NCBI GenBank assembly: GCA_965214015.1
Contig: CBDCAS010000019.1
Span: forward strand, 1 to 64,000
DNA: 64,000 nucleotides
Direction: 5' to 3'
Source: CBDCAS01 sp965214015
Lineage (GTDB): Bacteria > Pseudomonadota > Gammaproteobacteria > Coxiellales > Coxiellaceae
Of this stretch, positions 18,821 through 27,247 are shown one piece after another. Position numbers and translations under genes: made by a program. The stretch's first letter is position 1, and each line of letters starts with the position of its first letter. The notes beneath the pieces were generated by a model, which saw only the letters and a program-made list of their open reading frames with translations, searched no databases and was not told the origin of the DNA.

Positions 18821-19543
18821 TCATTCAACCAAAGTACCTTCTTCTGCCCCCATCACAATACGCAGCAAGGCACCTGGTTTGTTGATGTTAAATACTCGTA
18901 ACGGCATATTATAATCACGACACTGGCAAAAAGCAGCCAGATCCATCACTGCTAATTCTTTCTCAAGCGCCTTTTGGAAGCTTAGCTTCTTATATAAAGT
19001 CGCTTTGGAGTCTTTAGCTGGATCTGCTGAATAAATTCCATCCACATTAGTCGCTTTCAATACAATATCAGCGTCAATCTCAATACCACGTAAACTGGCT
19101 GCAGAGTCTGTTGTAAATAAAGGATTACCAGTACCTCCAGAAAATAACACGATCCGGCCTTGTTGCAGATGATGAATCGCTTTACGACGATGAAACTGAT
19201 CAGCAATACCCACCATACCAATTGCAGAAAGAATGCGAACAGGAAGTTCAGAACGCTCAAAAGAATCACGCAATGCCAAGGCGTTCATCAAAGTAGCCAG
19301 CATGCCCATATAATCACCTGTAATGCGATTAATACCTGCCTCTGATAAAGTAGCACCACGAAAAAAGTTGCCTCCACCAATGACAATAGCAACTTGAACA
19401 CCGAGCTGATACACATCCGAAATATCACCGGCCATACGATCTAATATCTTGGGATCAATAGAATAATGACCATTCCCCATTAACGCTTCACCACTCATTT
19501 TAAGCAGTATTCGACGATAAATTGGCTCTGGCCTATTATCCAT
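18821..19543 (-). CDS. pyrH: UMP kinase
   Basis: Phosphorylates UMP to UDP; bacterial hexameric amino-acid-kinase fold. ATG 19543 (MDNRPEPIYRRIL) with AGGAA ten bases upstream gives 240 residues; a TTG two codons earlier is less likely. Visible: ILLKMSGEALMG near 14, VAIVIGGGNFFRGA near 55, DYMGMLATLMNALALRD near 80, LFSGGTGNPLFTTDSAASLR near 130, and KATNVDGIYSADPAKD near 160. It lies between tsf and frr, as in most proteobacteria. Confidence 0.96.
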   Translation of the reverse strand: MDNRPEPIYRRILLKMSGEALMGNGHYSIDPKILDRMAGDISDVYQLGVQVAIVIGGGNFFRGATLSEAGINRITGDYMGMLATLMNALALRDSFERSELPVRILSAIGMVGIADQFHRRKAIHHLQQGRIVLFSGGTGNPLFTTDSAASLRGIEIDADIVLKATNVDGIYSADPAKDSKATLYKKLSFQKALEKELAVMDLAAFCQCRDYNMPLRVFNINKPGALLRIVMGAEEGTLVE

Positions 19544-19562
19544 TATCAAAAAATTCCTCTAT

Positions 19563-20450
19563 CTATTTGCTCTCTTTAATTTGTGCGCGCACTTCCTCAG
19601 AGAAATCGACCATTTCTTTTTCAATCCCTTCACCCACTTCAAATCGGACAAAATCTAATACATGCGTATCTGTTGCTTGTAATAATTGACCTACAGTTTG
19701 ATCTGGATCTTTTATGAAGGCTTGATCCACTAAACAAATTTCTTTTAAGAATTTTTTAATGCGACCTGCTACCATTTTCTCAATGATTGAATCAGGTTTG
19801 CCACTTTTTTTCGCTTGTGCCAAGACAATGTCTTTTTCTTTTTCAACGATTTTTTCTGAAACACGCTCAGCATCGATTGCCTGCGGATTCATCGCAGCAA
19901 CATGCAGTGCAATCTCTTTGGCTAACTTTGGATCGGCTTTATCTATAGCCACCATAACACCAATACGATCACCATGACAATAAAAGCCAACCGCTCCTTT
20001 GGATTCTAAACAAGCAACACGGCGCAACTGAATATTTTCACCCACCTGCGTCACAAGTTCAGTACGCGCTTCTTCTACAAGCTTAGAGCTCTCTACTGAA
20101 TAAGGTAGATTTAACAATGATGTCACATTTTCTGATTGTGTCTCCAAACCGCGTTGTACTAAATGACTGGTAAAATCACGGAAATTTTTATCGCGCGCTA
20201 CAAAATCAGTTTCTGAATTGACCTCTACCATATATGCCTTCTTACTGTCAGGGCTCGCAGCAACTAACACCATACCTTCTGCTGCAATACGGCCAGCCCG
20301 TTTAGCGGCTTTTGCTTGACCACTTTTGCGCATCGCTGTAATCGCAGCTTCCATGTCACCCTGTGATTCCACTAAGGCTTTTTTACATTCCATCATGCCC
20401 ACACCAGTACGTTCACGCAATTCTTTCACCATAGAAGCTGTAATTGTCAT
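19563..20450 (-). CDS. tsf: Elongation factor Ts
   Basis: Nucleotide exchange factor for EF-Tu. 295 residues. The N-terminal UBA-like domain has VKELRERTGVGMMECKKAL at 8-26. The core follows with VEVNSETDFVARDKNF near 75 (the Asp-Phe pair that opens EF-Tu) and ALHVAAMNPQAI near 185, and the C-terminus ends EGIEKEMVDFSEEVRAQ. The start codon overlaps the rpsB stop by four bases (ATGA). Confidence 0.97.
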   Translation of the reverse strand: MTITASMVKELRERTGVGMMECKKALVESQGDMEAAITAMRKSGQAKAAKRAGRIAAEGMVLVAASPDSKKAYMVEVNSETDFVARDKNFRDFTSHLVQRGLETQSENVTSLLNLPYSVESSKLVEEARTELVTQVGENIQLRRVACLESKGAVGFYCHGDRIGVMVAIDKADPKLAKEIALHVAAMNPQAIDAERVSEKIVEKEKDIVLAQAKKSGKPDSIIEKMVAGRIKKFLKEICLVDQAFIKDPDQTVGQLLQATDTHVLDFVRFEVGEGIEKEMVDFSEEVRAQIKESK

Positions 20451-21310
20451 GATGCTTTCTCTTCTTTTCTTTTTGCTGTTGATTTTTTTGCTGCTGGTTT
20501 TTTCTTAGCAGCTGGTTTTTTTACTGCCGGCTTTTTAGCGTCTAACTTTTTCGCAACTACTTTTTTAACGGTCACAGGTTTGCTCGTTGTTACACCTTTC
20601 TCTTTTGAGCTTTCTTCTACAGGTAACACACCACGCGACTCAATGATGGTTTCTGCAATTGCATGGCAATAGAGTTTAATCGAACGCATAGCATCATCGT
20701 TGCCTGGAATCATATAGTCAATATCATCAGGAGAGGCATTAGTGTCTACAACACCAATAACTGGAATGCCTAAACGCTTTGCCTCTTGTATTGCAATTTT
20801 TTCATGTTTCACATCAATCACAAAAAGTGCATCCGGCAAACTACCCATGTTTTTAATTCCATTAAAGCAGGCCGCTAATTTAGCTTTTTCACGATTCATG
20901 TTAAGCAGCTCTTTTTTTGTCAGCTTTGAAATCAACTTTTGATCTTTTGTTTTCACTTCAAATTCTTTAAGACGCTTAATGGATTGACGAATCGTCTTAT
21001 AGTTAGTCAGCATACCTCCTAACCAACGTTGATCTACATAGGGCATACCACAACGTGTTGCTTCTTCTCGAACAATATCACACGCTGAAGGCTTAGTACC
21101 CACAAAAAGAATTTTGCTACGATTCTCAGAAATACGGCGGACAAACTCAAGCACTTTTTTAAAAAGCGGTAAGGTTTGATCAAGATTAATAATATGGATC
21201 TTAGAACGGGTTCCATAGAGATAAGGGGCCATCTTTGGATTCCAGTATCGCGCCTGATGGCCAAAATGGACTCCTGCTTTTAACATATCACGCATAGTTA
21301 CATTGATCAT
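20447..21310 (-). CDS. rpsB: Small ribosomal subunit protein S2 with a Lys/Ala-rich tail
   Basis: Structural protein of the 30S subunit. ATG 21310 is preceded by GGAG six bases upstream and gives the family start MRDMLKAGVHFGHQARYWNP; a longer in-frame reading to 21385 lacks support. 287 residues against about 241 in E. coli. The ribosomal part includes FVGTKPSACDIVREEA, YVDQRWLGGMLTNYKTI, DALFVIDVKHEKIAIQEA and IDYMIPGNDDAMRSI. After about residue 230 comes a roughly 50-residue low-complexity tail with repeated KKPAAKK-like units, resembling histone H1-type tails. The end overlaps tsf. Confidence 0.95.
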   Translation of the reverse strand: MINVTMRDMLKAGVHFGHQARYWNPKMAPYLYGTRSKIHIINLDQTLPLFKKVLEFVRRISENRSKILFVGTKPSACDIVREEATRCGMPYVDQRWLGGMLTNYKTIRQSIKRLKEFEVKTKDQKLISKLTKKELLNMNREKAKLAACFNGIKNMGSLPDALFVIDVKHEKIAIQEAKRLGIPVIGVVDTNASPDDIDYMIPGNDDAMRSIKLYCHAIAETIIESRGVLPVEESSKEKGVTTSKPVTVKKVVAKKLDAKKPAVKKPAAKKKPAAKKSTAKRKEEKAS

Positions 21311-21421
21311 TATACTCTCCGGGTTGTTATGCCTTTTTTCAGACAACTTCCACCGACTCCATGACCCAATCTTTTTAAAAGACACCCAGAGCCATTGACG
21401 AGGTCAGTGTGTAAATTGCTA

Positions 21422-21438
21422 AATAGCACATTGCTATT
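21422..21438 (-). promoter_or_regulatory. Small inverted repeat in the rpsB leader
   Basis: AATAGC-ACATT-GCTATT is a perfect 6-bp inverted repeat about 110 bases upstream of the rpsB start, between the divergent rpsB and map genes. rpsB leaders are often autoregulated by S2, so a leader hairpin would fit, but the stem is short and the call is tentative. No convincing promoter hexamers were found. Confidence 0.25.
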
Positions 21439-21488
21439 CGCTGTGTAGCTTTATACCATATAGCTCTATTAACAACAATGACATCGCC

Positions 21489-22274
21489 ATGGCCATTATT
21501 CTAAAAACCGCTCAAGAAATTGAAAAAATGCGTACCGCAGGTCGGCTGGCTGCTGAGGTGCTTGAACTACTAGACGATTACGTAAAGCCAGGTGTAACGA
21601 CCAACGAGCTCAACACTATAGCACATCGACACATCACTGAAGTCCAAAAAGCGATCCCAGCCCCGCTCAATTATCGTGGTTTCCCAAAATCTATTTGTAC
21701 CTCTGTTAACCATGTGGTCTGTCACGGAATCCCTAATGACAAGCCTTTAAAAAAAGGAGATATCATTAACATTGATGTCACTGTCATCAAAGAAGGCTGG
21801 CATGGAGATACGAGTAAAATGTATTTAGTGGGTGAGCTCGCCCCTTATGCCAAAAAACTGATCACAGTGACCCAGCAGGCACTTTACCTAGGTATTCGCA
21901 TGGTTAAGCCTGGTATTCATTTAGGAGACATTGGTGCTGCTATTCAAGCGTTTGCACAAAGCCAGCGCTATTCTGTAGTTCGAGAATATTGCGGCCATGG
22001 GATTGGGCAAGACTTTCATGAAGACGCGCTACAAGTATTGCATTATGGCAAGCCCAAAACTGGTTTAGTCATTGAGCCTGGTATGACATTTACTATTGAG
22101 CCTATGATTAATTTAGGGAAACGCCATGTACGCTTGCTTGGAGATGGCTGGACTGTTGTCACCAAAGATCATAAACTCACCGCTCAGTGGGAGCATACAT
22201 TAGCGGTCACTGATTCTGGGGTTGATATTCTAACGCTGCGCAAAGAAGAAAACTTAGAGGACATTCTAGAGTAG
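21489..22274 (+). CDS. map: Methionine aminopeptidase, type I
   Basis: Removes the initiator methionine from new proteins. 261 residues. Substrate-site His in VCHGIPNDKPL near 78. The metal ligands are the two Asp in INIDVTVIKEGWHGDTSKMY near 95-108, the His in YCGHGIGQDFHEDAL near 170, the Glu in TIEPMINLG near 203, and the last Glu in QWEHTLAV near 235. It is divergent from rpsB, the classic bacterial arrangement. The start has only a weak ribosome site. Confidence 0.97.
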   Translation: MAIILKTAQEIEKMRTAGRLAAEVLELLDDYVKPGVTTNELNTIAHRHITEVQKAIPAPLNYRGFPKSICTSVNHVVCHGIPNDKPLKKGDIINIDVTVIKEGWHGDTSKMYLVGELAPYAKKLITVTQQALYLGIRMVKPGIHLGDIGAAIQAFAQSQRYSVVREYCGHGIGQDFHEDALQVLHYGKPKTGLVIEPGMTFTIEPMINLGKRHVRLLGDGWTVVTKDHKLTAQWEHTLAVTDSGVDILTLRKEENLEDILE

Positions 22275-22338
22275 CTCTCTGTCTATAAGCTAATCGATCC
22301 TACCCATCCATAAAAATGACACAACGCAGGGAATATCG

Positions 22339-23652
22339 ATGTTTAAAAAATTCACATTCATCTATAAGACAGCCTTTATGGCCTGGTTTCTCTGTCTACT
22401 GGCTGGCATTTTCTATGCCTACGATTTTTTACTACGTATTCAACCTAATATCCTAGTTAATCAGCTAATGCATTTCTATGGGACAAATGCTGCTGGTATT
22501 GGTGTTTTATATGCAGCTTATTATTGGGCCTACACACCTTTGCAAATTCCTGCTGGACTGATTATCGACCGATATAATACATGCTTTGTGCTTACTCTCT
22601 CTGCCGTTTTATGTGCGCTTGGTGCTCTGCTCTTTGCCGCAGGTCATCATTTTATCGTTGCACTAGTAGCTCGTATGTTAATGGGATTTGGCTCTGCATT
22701 TGCATTTATTGGTGCTCTGAAATTAGCAGCACGTTGGCTGCCGCAACAACACTTTGCTGCTTTTAGTGGATTGGCCACTACACTAGGGACTATCGGTGCC
22801 TTAGGCACCAATGTCCTACTCCCTATCTGGATCTCTCATTTTGGCTGGCAAGATACTATTTTACTCACAGGTTACATTGGTATTGGTATTGCCTTTTTAA
22901 TTGCTTTGGTGATCCAATCCAAACCTTTGCACCAAAATCCTTCTTCATTATCAACTCGTGTATTTAAAAACTGGAAGCATACCTTGCATCACTTATGGTC
23001 TATTGCAAAAAAATGGCAGTTTTGGATCAATGGCATTATTGGCTGCTTAACTTTTTTACCCATTACAGTATTAGCAGGTCTATGGGGTACAAGTTTTTTA
23101 AAACAAGCCTATCATATGAGCTCCGAACATGCCGCCACTGCAGATGCGATTATTTTCATTGGTATGTCAATCGGTGGCCCTATTGCCGGTTGGGTCTCTG
23201 ATCATATAAACCGACGAAAAATACCTTTGTACTTTGGCTCGTTATTCTCTGCGTTGATCTTATTTGGATTAATCTATGAACCTCATATCCCTGAATACAT
23301 TCTCTATGGCATGCTGTTCTTTTTAGGTTTTTTCACTGGCCCACAAATTCTGGTCTTTGCAATCGGCAAAGAAATTAGCCCCCCAAGAACGACAGGAACC
23401 TCAAGTGCATTTACCAATTTTTTAGTCACTATGGGAGCTCTTGTCTTTGCACCATTGATTGGTTATCTCATGGTCGTCCTCTGGGATGGCAAACTATCGA
23501 TGAAAGGAATTCCCATCTACTCATTACATACCTTCCGCGAAGCACTCCTCATATTGCCTATTTCTCTACTCATTGCAATGCTCTTATTACTCTTTATTCC
23601 TGAAACTTATTGCAAAGCACAATATATTAAAAAGTCTCATCTAGAGCACTGA
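22339..23652 (+). CDS. Major facilitator superfamily transporter, substrate unknown
   Basis: 437 residues with about 12 hydrophobic segments. The first halves of the two six-helix bundles begin at MAWFLCLLAGIFYAYDFLLR (residue 14) and after KKWQFWINGIIGCLTFLPI (near 225). The family loop 2-3 motif appears as AGLIIDRYNTC near 75 and again in the second half as AGWVSDHINRRKIP near 290. A ribosome site AGGGAA precedes the ATG. Similar carriers are common in intracellular gammaproteobacteria for amino acids or sugars, but no substrate can be read from the sequence. It may be co-transcribed with map (64 bases apart). Confidence 0.9.
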   Translation: MFKKFTFIYKTAFMAWFLCLLAGIFYAYDFLLRIQPNILVNQLMHFYGTNAAGIGVLYAAYYWAYTPLQIPAGLIIDRYNTCFVLTLSAVLCALGALLFAAGHHFIVALVARMLMGFGSAFAFIGALKLAARWLPQQHFAAFSGLATTLGTIGALGTNVLLPIWISHFGWQDTILLTGYIGIGIAFLIALVIQSKPLHQNPSSLSTRVFKNWKHTLHHLWSIAKKWQFWINGIIGCLTFLPITVLAGLWGTSFLKQAYHMSSEHAATADAIIFIGMSIGGPIAGWVSDHINRRKIPLYFGSLFSALILFGLIYEPHIPEYILYGMLFFLGFFTGPQILVFAIGKEISPPRTTGTSSAFTNFLVTMGALVFAPLIGYLMVVLWDGKLSMKGIPIYSLHTFREALLILPISLLIAMLLLLFIPETYCKAQYIKKSHLEH

Positions 23653-23676
23653 AAAGAATGATTAACTACTCAGCAA

Positions 23677-23776
23677 CTCGGCCGCAAGCGGCTGAGATTA
23701 TTTCCTGATATGATTTCGCCTGCGCGGGAAACCCGTGTGAGGGTGACCGAAGGGGGAGATGACGCTCTCCTCCTTC
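23677..23776 (+). ncRNA. GC-rich block of consecutive hairpins, candidate structured RNA
   Basis: Directly after the MFS gene, in an otherwise AT-rich gap, 100 bases can fold into successive stems. These are CTCGGCCG-CAAG-CGGCTGAG (23677-23696, with a G-U pair), a TTTCC/GGGAAA closing stem (23701-23731), ACCC-gtgtga-GGGT (23731-23744), and GAAGG..GGGAG with CTC..CC..CCTTC (23749-23776). The strand is not certain. The first hairpin could act as a weak terminator for the MFS gene. No known RNA family was recognised with confidence. Confidence 0.35.
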
Positions 23777-24304
23777 ACAAACCCCATCGTCTTTGACTCA
23801 AGAGCTTGCTACCGAGATTTCTTTCGTTAAAATATAAACAAATGCTACCTCCTTGATTGAAAGTAACAAGTTGTTATTATTCCCTGTCCTAAACCATAAA
23901 ACACCTACTCACAATCAGTACAGTAAGCAATTTAACGTACATATTTATAAATAAGTACATCGTGGTTTAACGATTGAACCAGTGCAAGCAAGTGAATGCG
24001 GGCCTAAATGCCTTAGTCGCATAAGAAATTATCACAAAGCCAACAACACCCATTAAACGACTGCAAATAACACCAGATCGATTCACTTTTTTAAAATGAC
24101 TTGCGAACCTTAAATTTACTTGTTAGAATCATCAGTTAAGTACATCGTATAATAAACTTTATCAATATTATATCTAACAATATTTTTAAGACAAAATTTA
24201 ATCTATACTTACTATAAAGTGTAAAGCTATGTGCCATACTAAAATTATCAGCACAATTAAATGCAAATTTCTGGCTAATTATTGATAATAAGGCAGGTTT
24301 ATTT
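23777..24304. other. AT-rich gap without a recognisable gene
   Basis: No open frame with coding character is seen. A 12-bp direct repeat TAAGTACATCGT occurs at 23952-23963 and 24137-24148. The first 70 bases after the hairpin block carry stop codons in all frames. The 3' end holds the upstream region of the small gene at 24305. Confidence 0.5.
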
Positions 24305-24499
24305 ATGAATAAAACGGTAAAGATTTTGTTTAATGGTGCATTAACCATGTTTTCTGCAAAACCATTCAAACTTTCACATAAAACTACTTTATTTATGGAT
24401 TCTGCTACAACTTTACAACAAAAATATTGGGGCTTGACTGCTTCCCATCTAATTCATCAAATTGAAAATTATGACAAAGAAAAACAAGCCAAAGAATAA
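24305..24499 (+). CDS. Small protein of unknown function upstream of DUF2335 gene
   Basis: 64 residues: MNKTVKILFNGALTMFSAKP at the start, KYWGLTASHLIHQIE in the middle and a charged end DKEKQAKE. AAGGCAGG lies about nine bases before the ATG. The end overlaps the start of the DUF2335 gene, so translational coupling is likely, and small partners of this kind are often found before DUF2335 genes. No transmembrane segment is evident. Codon use is AT-rich like its neighbour, which differs from the core genes on both sides and suggests joint acquisition. Confidence 0.6.
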   Translation: MNKTVKILFNGALTMFSAKPFKLSHKTTLFMDSATTLQQKYWGLTASHLIHQIENYDKEKQAKE

Positions 24500-24911
24500 T
24501 ATTTCTCATAAAGAGCAAGAAAATAAACAACCAACTATAACTAATAGGCAAACTATACAACAATATTCTGGCCCCATACCTCCACCAGCTCATCTTGAAG
24601 AATATAATAACATACATCCTGGCTTAGCTGATAGATTAATGACACTAGCAGAAAAAGATGCTGAGCATGTTAGAGAAGTTCAAAAAAAACAGATCGATCA
24701 AAATGATTATAAGCTAAAAAAAGAAGCTTTAATAACAATGATATCATCATGTTTTGCTTTTTCATTACTTGCTCTCTTTTTGATATGTGGGACTTTATTA
24801 GTTTTTCTTAACAAAGCCTTGGGAGGGTATCTTCTTGCTGGAATTTCATACGTTTGCGCCGTATGTTTAGGTTTTCTTAAATACACTCCTCTAGAAAGAA
24901 AAAAGAGATAA
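24471..24911 (+). CDS. DUF2335-family membrane protein
   Basis: 146 residues from ATG 24471; an in-frame TTG at 24462 adds three residues. A Lys/Asn/Gln-rich N-terminus leads into QQYSGPIPPPAHLEEYNNIH and PGLADRLMTLAEKDAEHVRE (residues 33-75), the hallmark of DUF2335. Two hydrophobic helices follow at about 90-112 and 117-136, then a basic tail ERKKR. The family is a predicted two-helix membrane protein often found on phages, plasmids and genomic islands; its function is not established. It overlaps the preceding 64-residue gene and is convergent with sucD. Confidence 0.85.
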   Translation: MTKKNKPKNNISHKEQENKQPTITNRQTIQQYSGPIPPPAHLEEYNNIHPGLADRLMTLAEKDAEHVREVQKKQIDQNDYKLKKEALITMISSCFAFSLLALFLICGTLLVFLNKALGGYLLAGISYVCAVCLGFLKYTPLERKKR

Positions 24912-25089
24912 AAACAAGGCTTATAACTAGAGTATTTTTACTAGCTTCCTTAAAAACATTACAACCTGCTTTCGTATCATGCACATTTGCTGCATGTACT
25001 TTGATTCGGACAACCTATCTTAATTTTATCTTCAAACTTTTGTAAGAAAAATTATATAGGATTTTTTAACTAAACAGCTCCCCTCCCCC

Positions 25090-25959
25090 CTACGACATCA
25101 CATCAACAACTGCTTGCCCGATCTTAGCGGGTGATTGCACTGTTTTAACACCAGCTGCTTCAAGCACCGCAAATTTATCTGCTGCACTACCTTGGCCACC
25201 TGCAATAATAGCCCCTGCATGACCCATACGTTTTCCGGCAGGAGCAGTAACTCCTGCGATATAAGAAACTACCGGCTTAGTGACTTGATCTTTAATAAAC
25301 GCAGCGGCTTCTTCTTCAGCAGAACCACCAATCTCACCTACCATTACAATAGCCTCAGTTTGTGGGTCTTCTTGAAACATGGCTAACACATCAATAAAGC
25401 TGGTCCCTGGAATCGGGTCTCCACCAATACCAACACAGGTACTTTGACCTAAGCCTAATGCCGTCGTTTGTGCTACTGCTTCATAAGTTAAGGTCCCTGA
25501 ACGAGAGACAATGCCAACATTTCCTGGTTTATGAATAGAACCTGGCATAATCCCTATTTTACATTCACCAGGTGTAATCACACCTGGGCAATTAGGGCCA
25601 ATAAGACGAGCTGTCTTATCTTGCATATAGGCTTTAATCATCAGCATATCTAACACAGGAATGCCTTCTGTAATACACACAACCAACTTAATGCCTGCTT
25701 CTACAGCTTCAATAATGGAATCCTTACAAAACGCAGCCGGTACAAAAATCATGCTAGCATCCGCACTGGTGGTATCAACCGCTTCTTGCACACTATTAAA
25801 AACAGGCAGCCCTAAATGGCTTTGCCCTCCTCGACCGGGTGTCACACCACCTACCATTTGGGTACCGTAGGCCAGAGCCTGTTCTGAATGCAGAGTGCCT
25901 TGTTTACCAGTAAATCCTTGGCAGATTACTTTGCTTGCTTTATTAATTAGAATACTCAT
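25090..25959 (-). CDS. sucD: Succinyl-CoA synthetase alpha subunit
   Basis: Alpha subunit of the TCA enzyme converting succinyl-CoA to succinate with substrate-level phosphorylation. 289 residues. CoA-binding VICQGFTGKQGTLHSEQALA near 11; GGVTPGRGG near 36; LIGPNCPGVITPGECKIG near 122; GDPIPGTSFIDVL near 180; VMVGEIGGSAEEEAAAF near 206; and the phosphorylated His in GKRMGHAGAIIAGGQGSA near 240. It is the last gene of sdhCDAB-sucABCD, 19 bases after sucC. Confidence 0.97.
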   Translation of the reverse strand: MSILINKASKVICQGFTGKQGTLHSEQALAYGTQMVGGVTPGRGGQSHLGLPVFNSVQEAVDTTSADASMIFVPAAFCKDSIIEAVEAGIKLVVCITEGIPVLDMLMIKAYMQDKTARLIGPNCPGVITPGECKIGIMPGSIHKPGNVGIVSRSGTLTYEAVAQTTALGLGQSTCVGIGGDPIPGTSFIDVLAMFQEDPQTEAIVMVGEIGGSAEEEAAAFIKDQVTKPVVSYIAGVTAPAGKRMGHAGAIIAGGQGSAADKFAVLEAAGVKTVQSPAKIGQAVVDVMS

Positions 25960-25978
25960 AATATCTCACCTATTTATT

Positions 25979-27142
25979 CTATTGATTCACAACCTGCACA
26001 ATACGTTCCGCTGCATGGGCAAAACCTTCTGCTGCTATAATATTTAAACCACTCTCTGATAACTTCTGAGCTCCCAAATCGGCATTATTGCCTTCTAAAC
26101 GAACGACCACAGGCACTGTAATCCCCACATCGGCGACTGCAGCAATAATACCATCGGCAATTAAATCACAACGCACAATACCGCCAAAAATGTTAACAAG
26201 AATGCCTTTTACTGCCGGATCAGAGACAATAATTTTAAACGCTTCAGTGACACGCTCTCGGGTAGCTCCACCACCAACATCTAAAAAGTTAGCAGGCTGC
26301 CCTCCATTGAGCTTAATTAAATCCATAGTCGCCATGGCAAGACCTGCTCCATTGACCATACAACCAATATCTCCCTCTAATGCAATGTAATTTAATTCCC
26401 ACTGCTGGGCTCGATTCTCACGCTCATCTTCCTGTGACGGATCGCGCATATCATACAATTCAGGTTGTCGATATAAGGCATTATCATCAATATTAATTTT
26501 AGCATCGAGACATATCCATTCTTTTTGCTGCGTGATGACTAAAGGATTAATTTCTAATAGACTAAAATCACGTTCTATAAAAACACGATAGAGGTCAAGC
26601 ATCATTTGAGTAAAACGACCTAGTAAACTAGCGTCCAAACCTAAATCAAAAAATAAGCGACGGCATTGATAGGCTTGCAAACCCACTAGAGGATCTACTG
26701 AGGCTTTTAAAATCTTCTCTGGATGCTGAGCAGCCACTTCTTCAATCTCCACACCGCCTTCTGTAGAGACCATAAAGACAACCCGCTGAGACGCACGATC
26801 AATCACTGCCCCTAAATAGAGCTCTTGATCAATATCGGAAGGGGCTTCTACGAGCACTTGATTAACTGGCTGCCCTAGTGCATCTGTTTGAAAGGTCACA
26901 AGCTTGGTACCGATTAAATCGTTCACTGCTGACTTTAAGGCATCTGTCGTATCCACTAAGCGCACACCACCCGCCTTACCACGACCCCCTGCATGTACCT
27001 GTGCTTTGACCACCCAGCGATCACCGCCTATTTTTCGAGCAATCTCAACTGCTTGATCAGCATCCCAAGCCATTTCATTCATAGGAACAGGAACGCCATA
27101 TTGGCTTAATAGTTTTTTTGCCTGATATTCATGTAAATTCAT
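25979..27142 (-). CDS. sucC: Succinyl-CoA synthetase beta subunit
   Basis: Nucleotide-binding beta subunit partnering SucD. 387 residues, ATP-grasp fold. The start MNLHEYQAKKLLSQYGVPVP is diagnostic; KAQVHAGGRGKAGGVRLVD near 46; the metal site LLEINPLVITQQKEW near 195; NGAGLAMATMDLIKLNGGQP near 263; NIFGGIVRCDLIADGII near 318. It follows sucB after about 105 bases, the widest gap in the operon; no promoter is obvious there. Confidence 0.97.
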   Translation of the reverse strand: MNLHEYQAKKLLSQYGVPVPMNEMAWDADQAVEIARKIGGDRWVVKAQVHAGGRGKAGGVRLVDTTDALKSAVNDLIGTKLVTFQTDALGQPVNQVLVEAPSDIDQELYLGAVIDRASQRVVFMVSTEGGVEIEEVAAQHPEKILKASVDPLVGLQAYQCRRLFFDLGLDASLLGRFTQMMLDLYRVFIERDFSLLEINPLVITQQKEWICLDAKINIDDNALYRQPELYDMRDPSQEDERENRAQQWELNYIALEGDIGCMVNGAGLAMATMDLIKLNGGQPANFLDVGGGATRERVTEAFKIIVSDPAVKGILVNIFGGIVRCDLIADGIIAAVADVGITVPVVVRLEGNNADLGAQKLSESGLNIIAAEGFAHAAERIVQVVNQ

Positions 27143-27247
27143 TTTTATTTCCTAACTTTAATTGGGCTAATAATTCAGCAAGCTACCGATTACTTTACTC
27201 CCGTGTTATTAAGACTTAATCCATCCCATAATAGTGAGTGTTTCCTG

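Noticed and set aside
23677..23700. Strong rho-independent terminator for the MFS gene
   Set aside because: The hairpin is good, but the following ATTATTTCC is a poor U-tract; kept as part of the structured block.
23670..23735. Resemblance to a TPP riboswitch (ACTCGG..GGCTGAGA..CCTGAT..GCC.GCG..GGGAA)
   Set aside because: The P5 stem (CTGG/CCAG) cannot form, the sensor arm is shortened, and no thiamine gene lies downstream in either direction; short matches like this can arise by chance.
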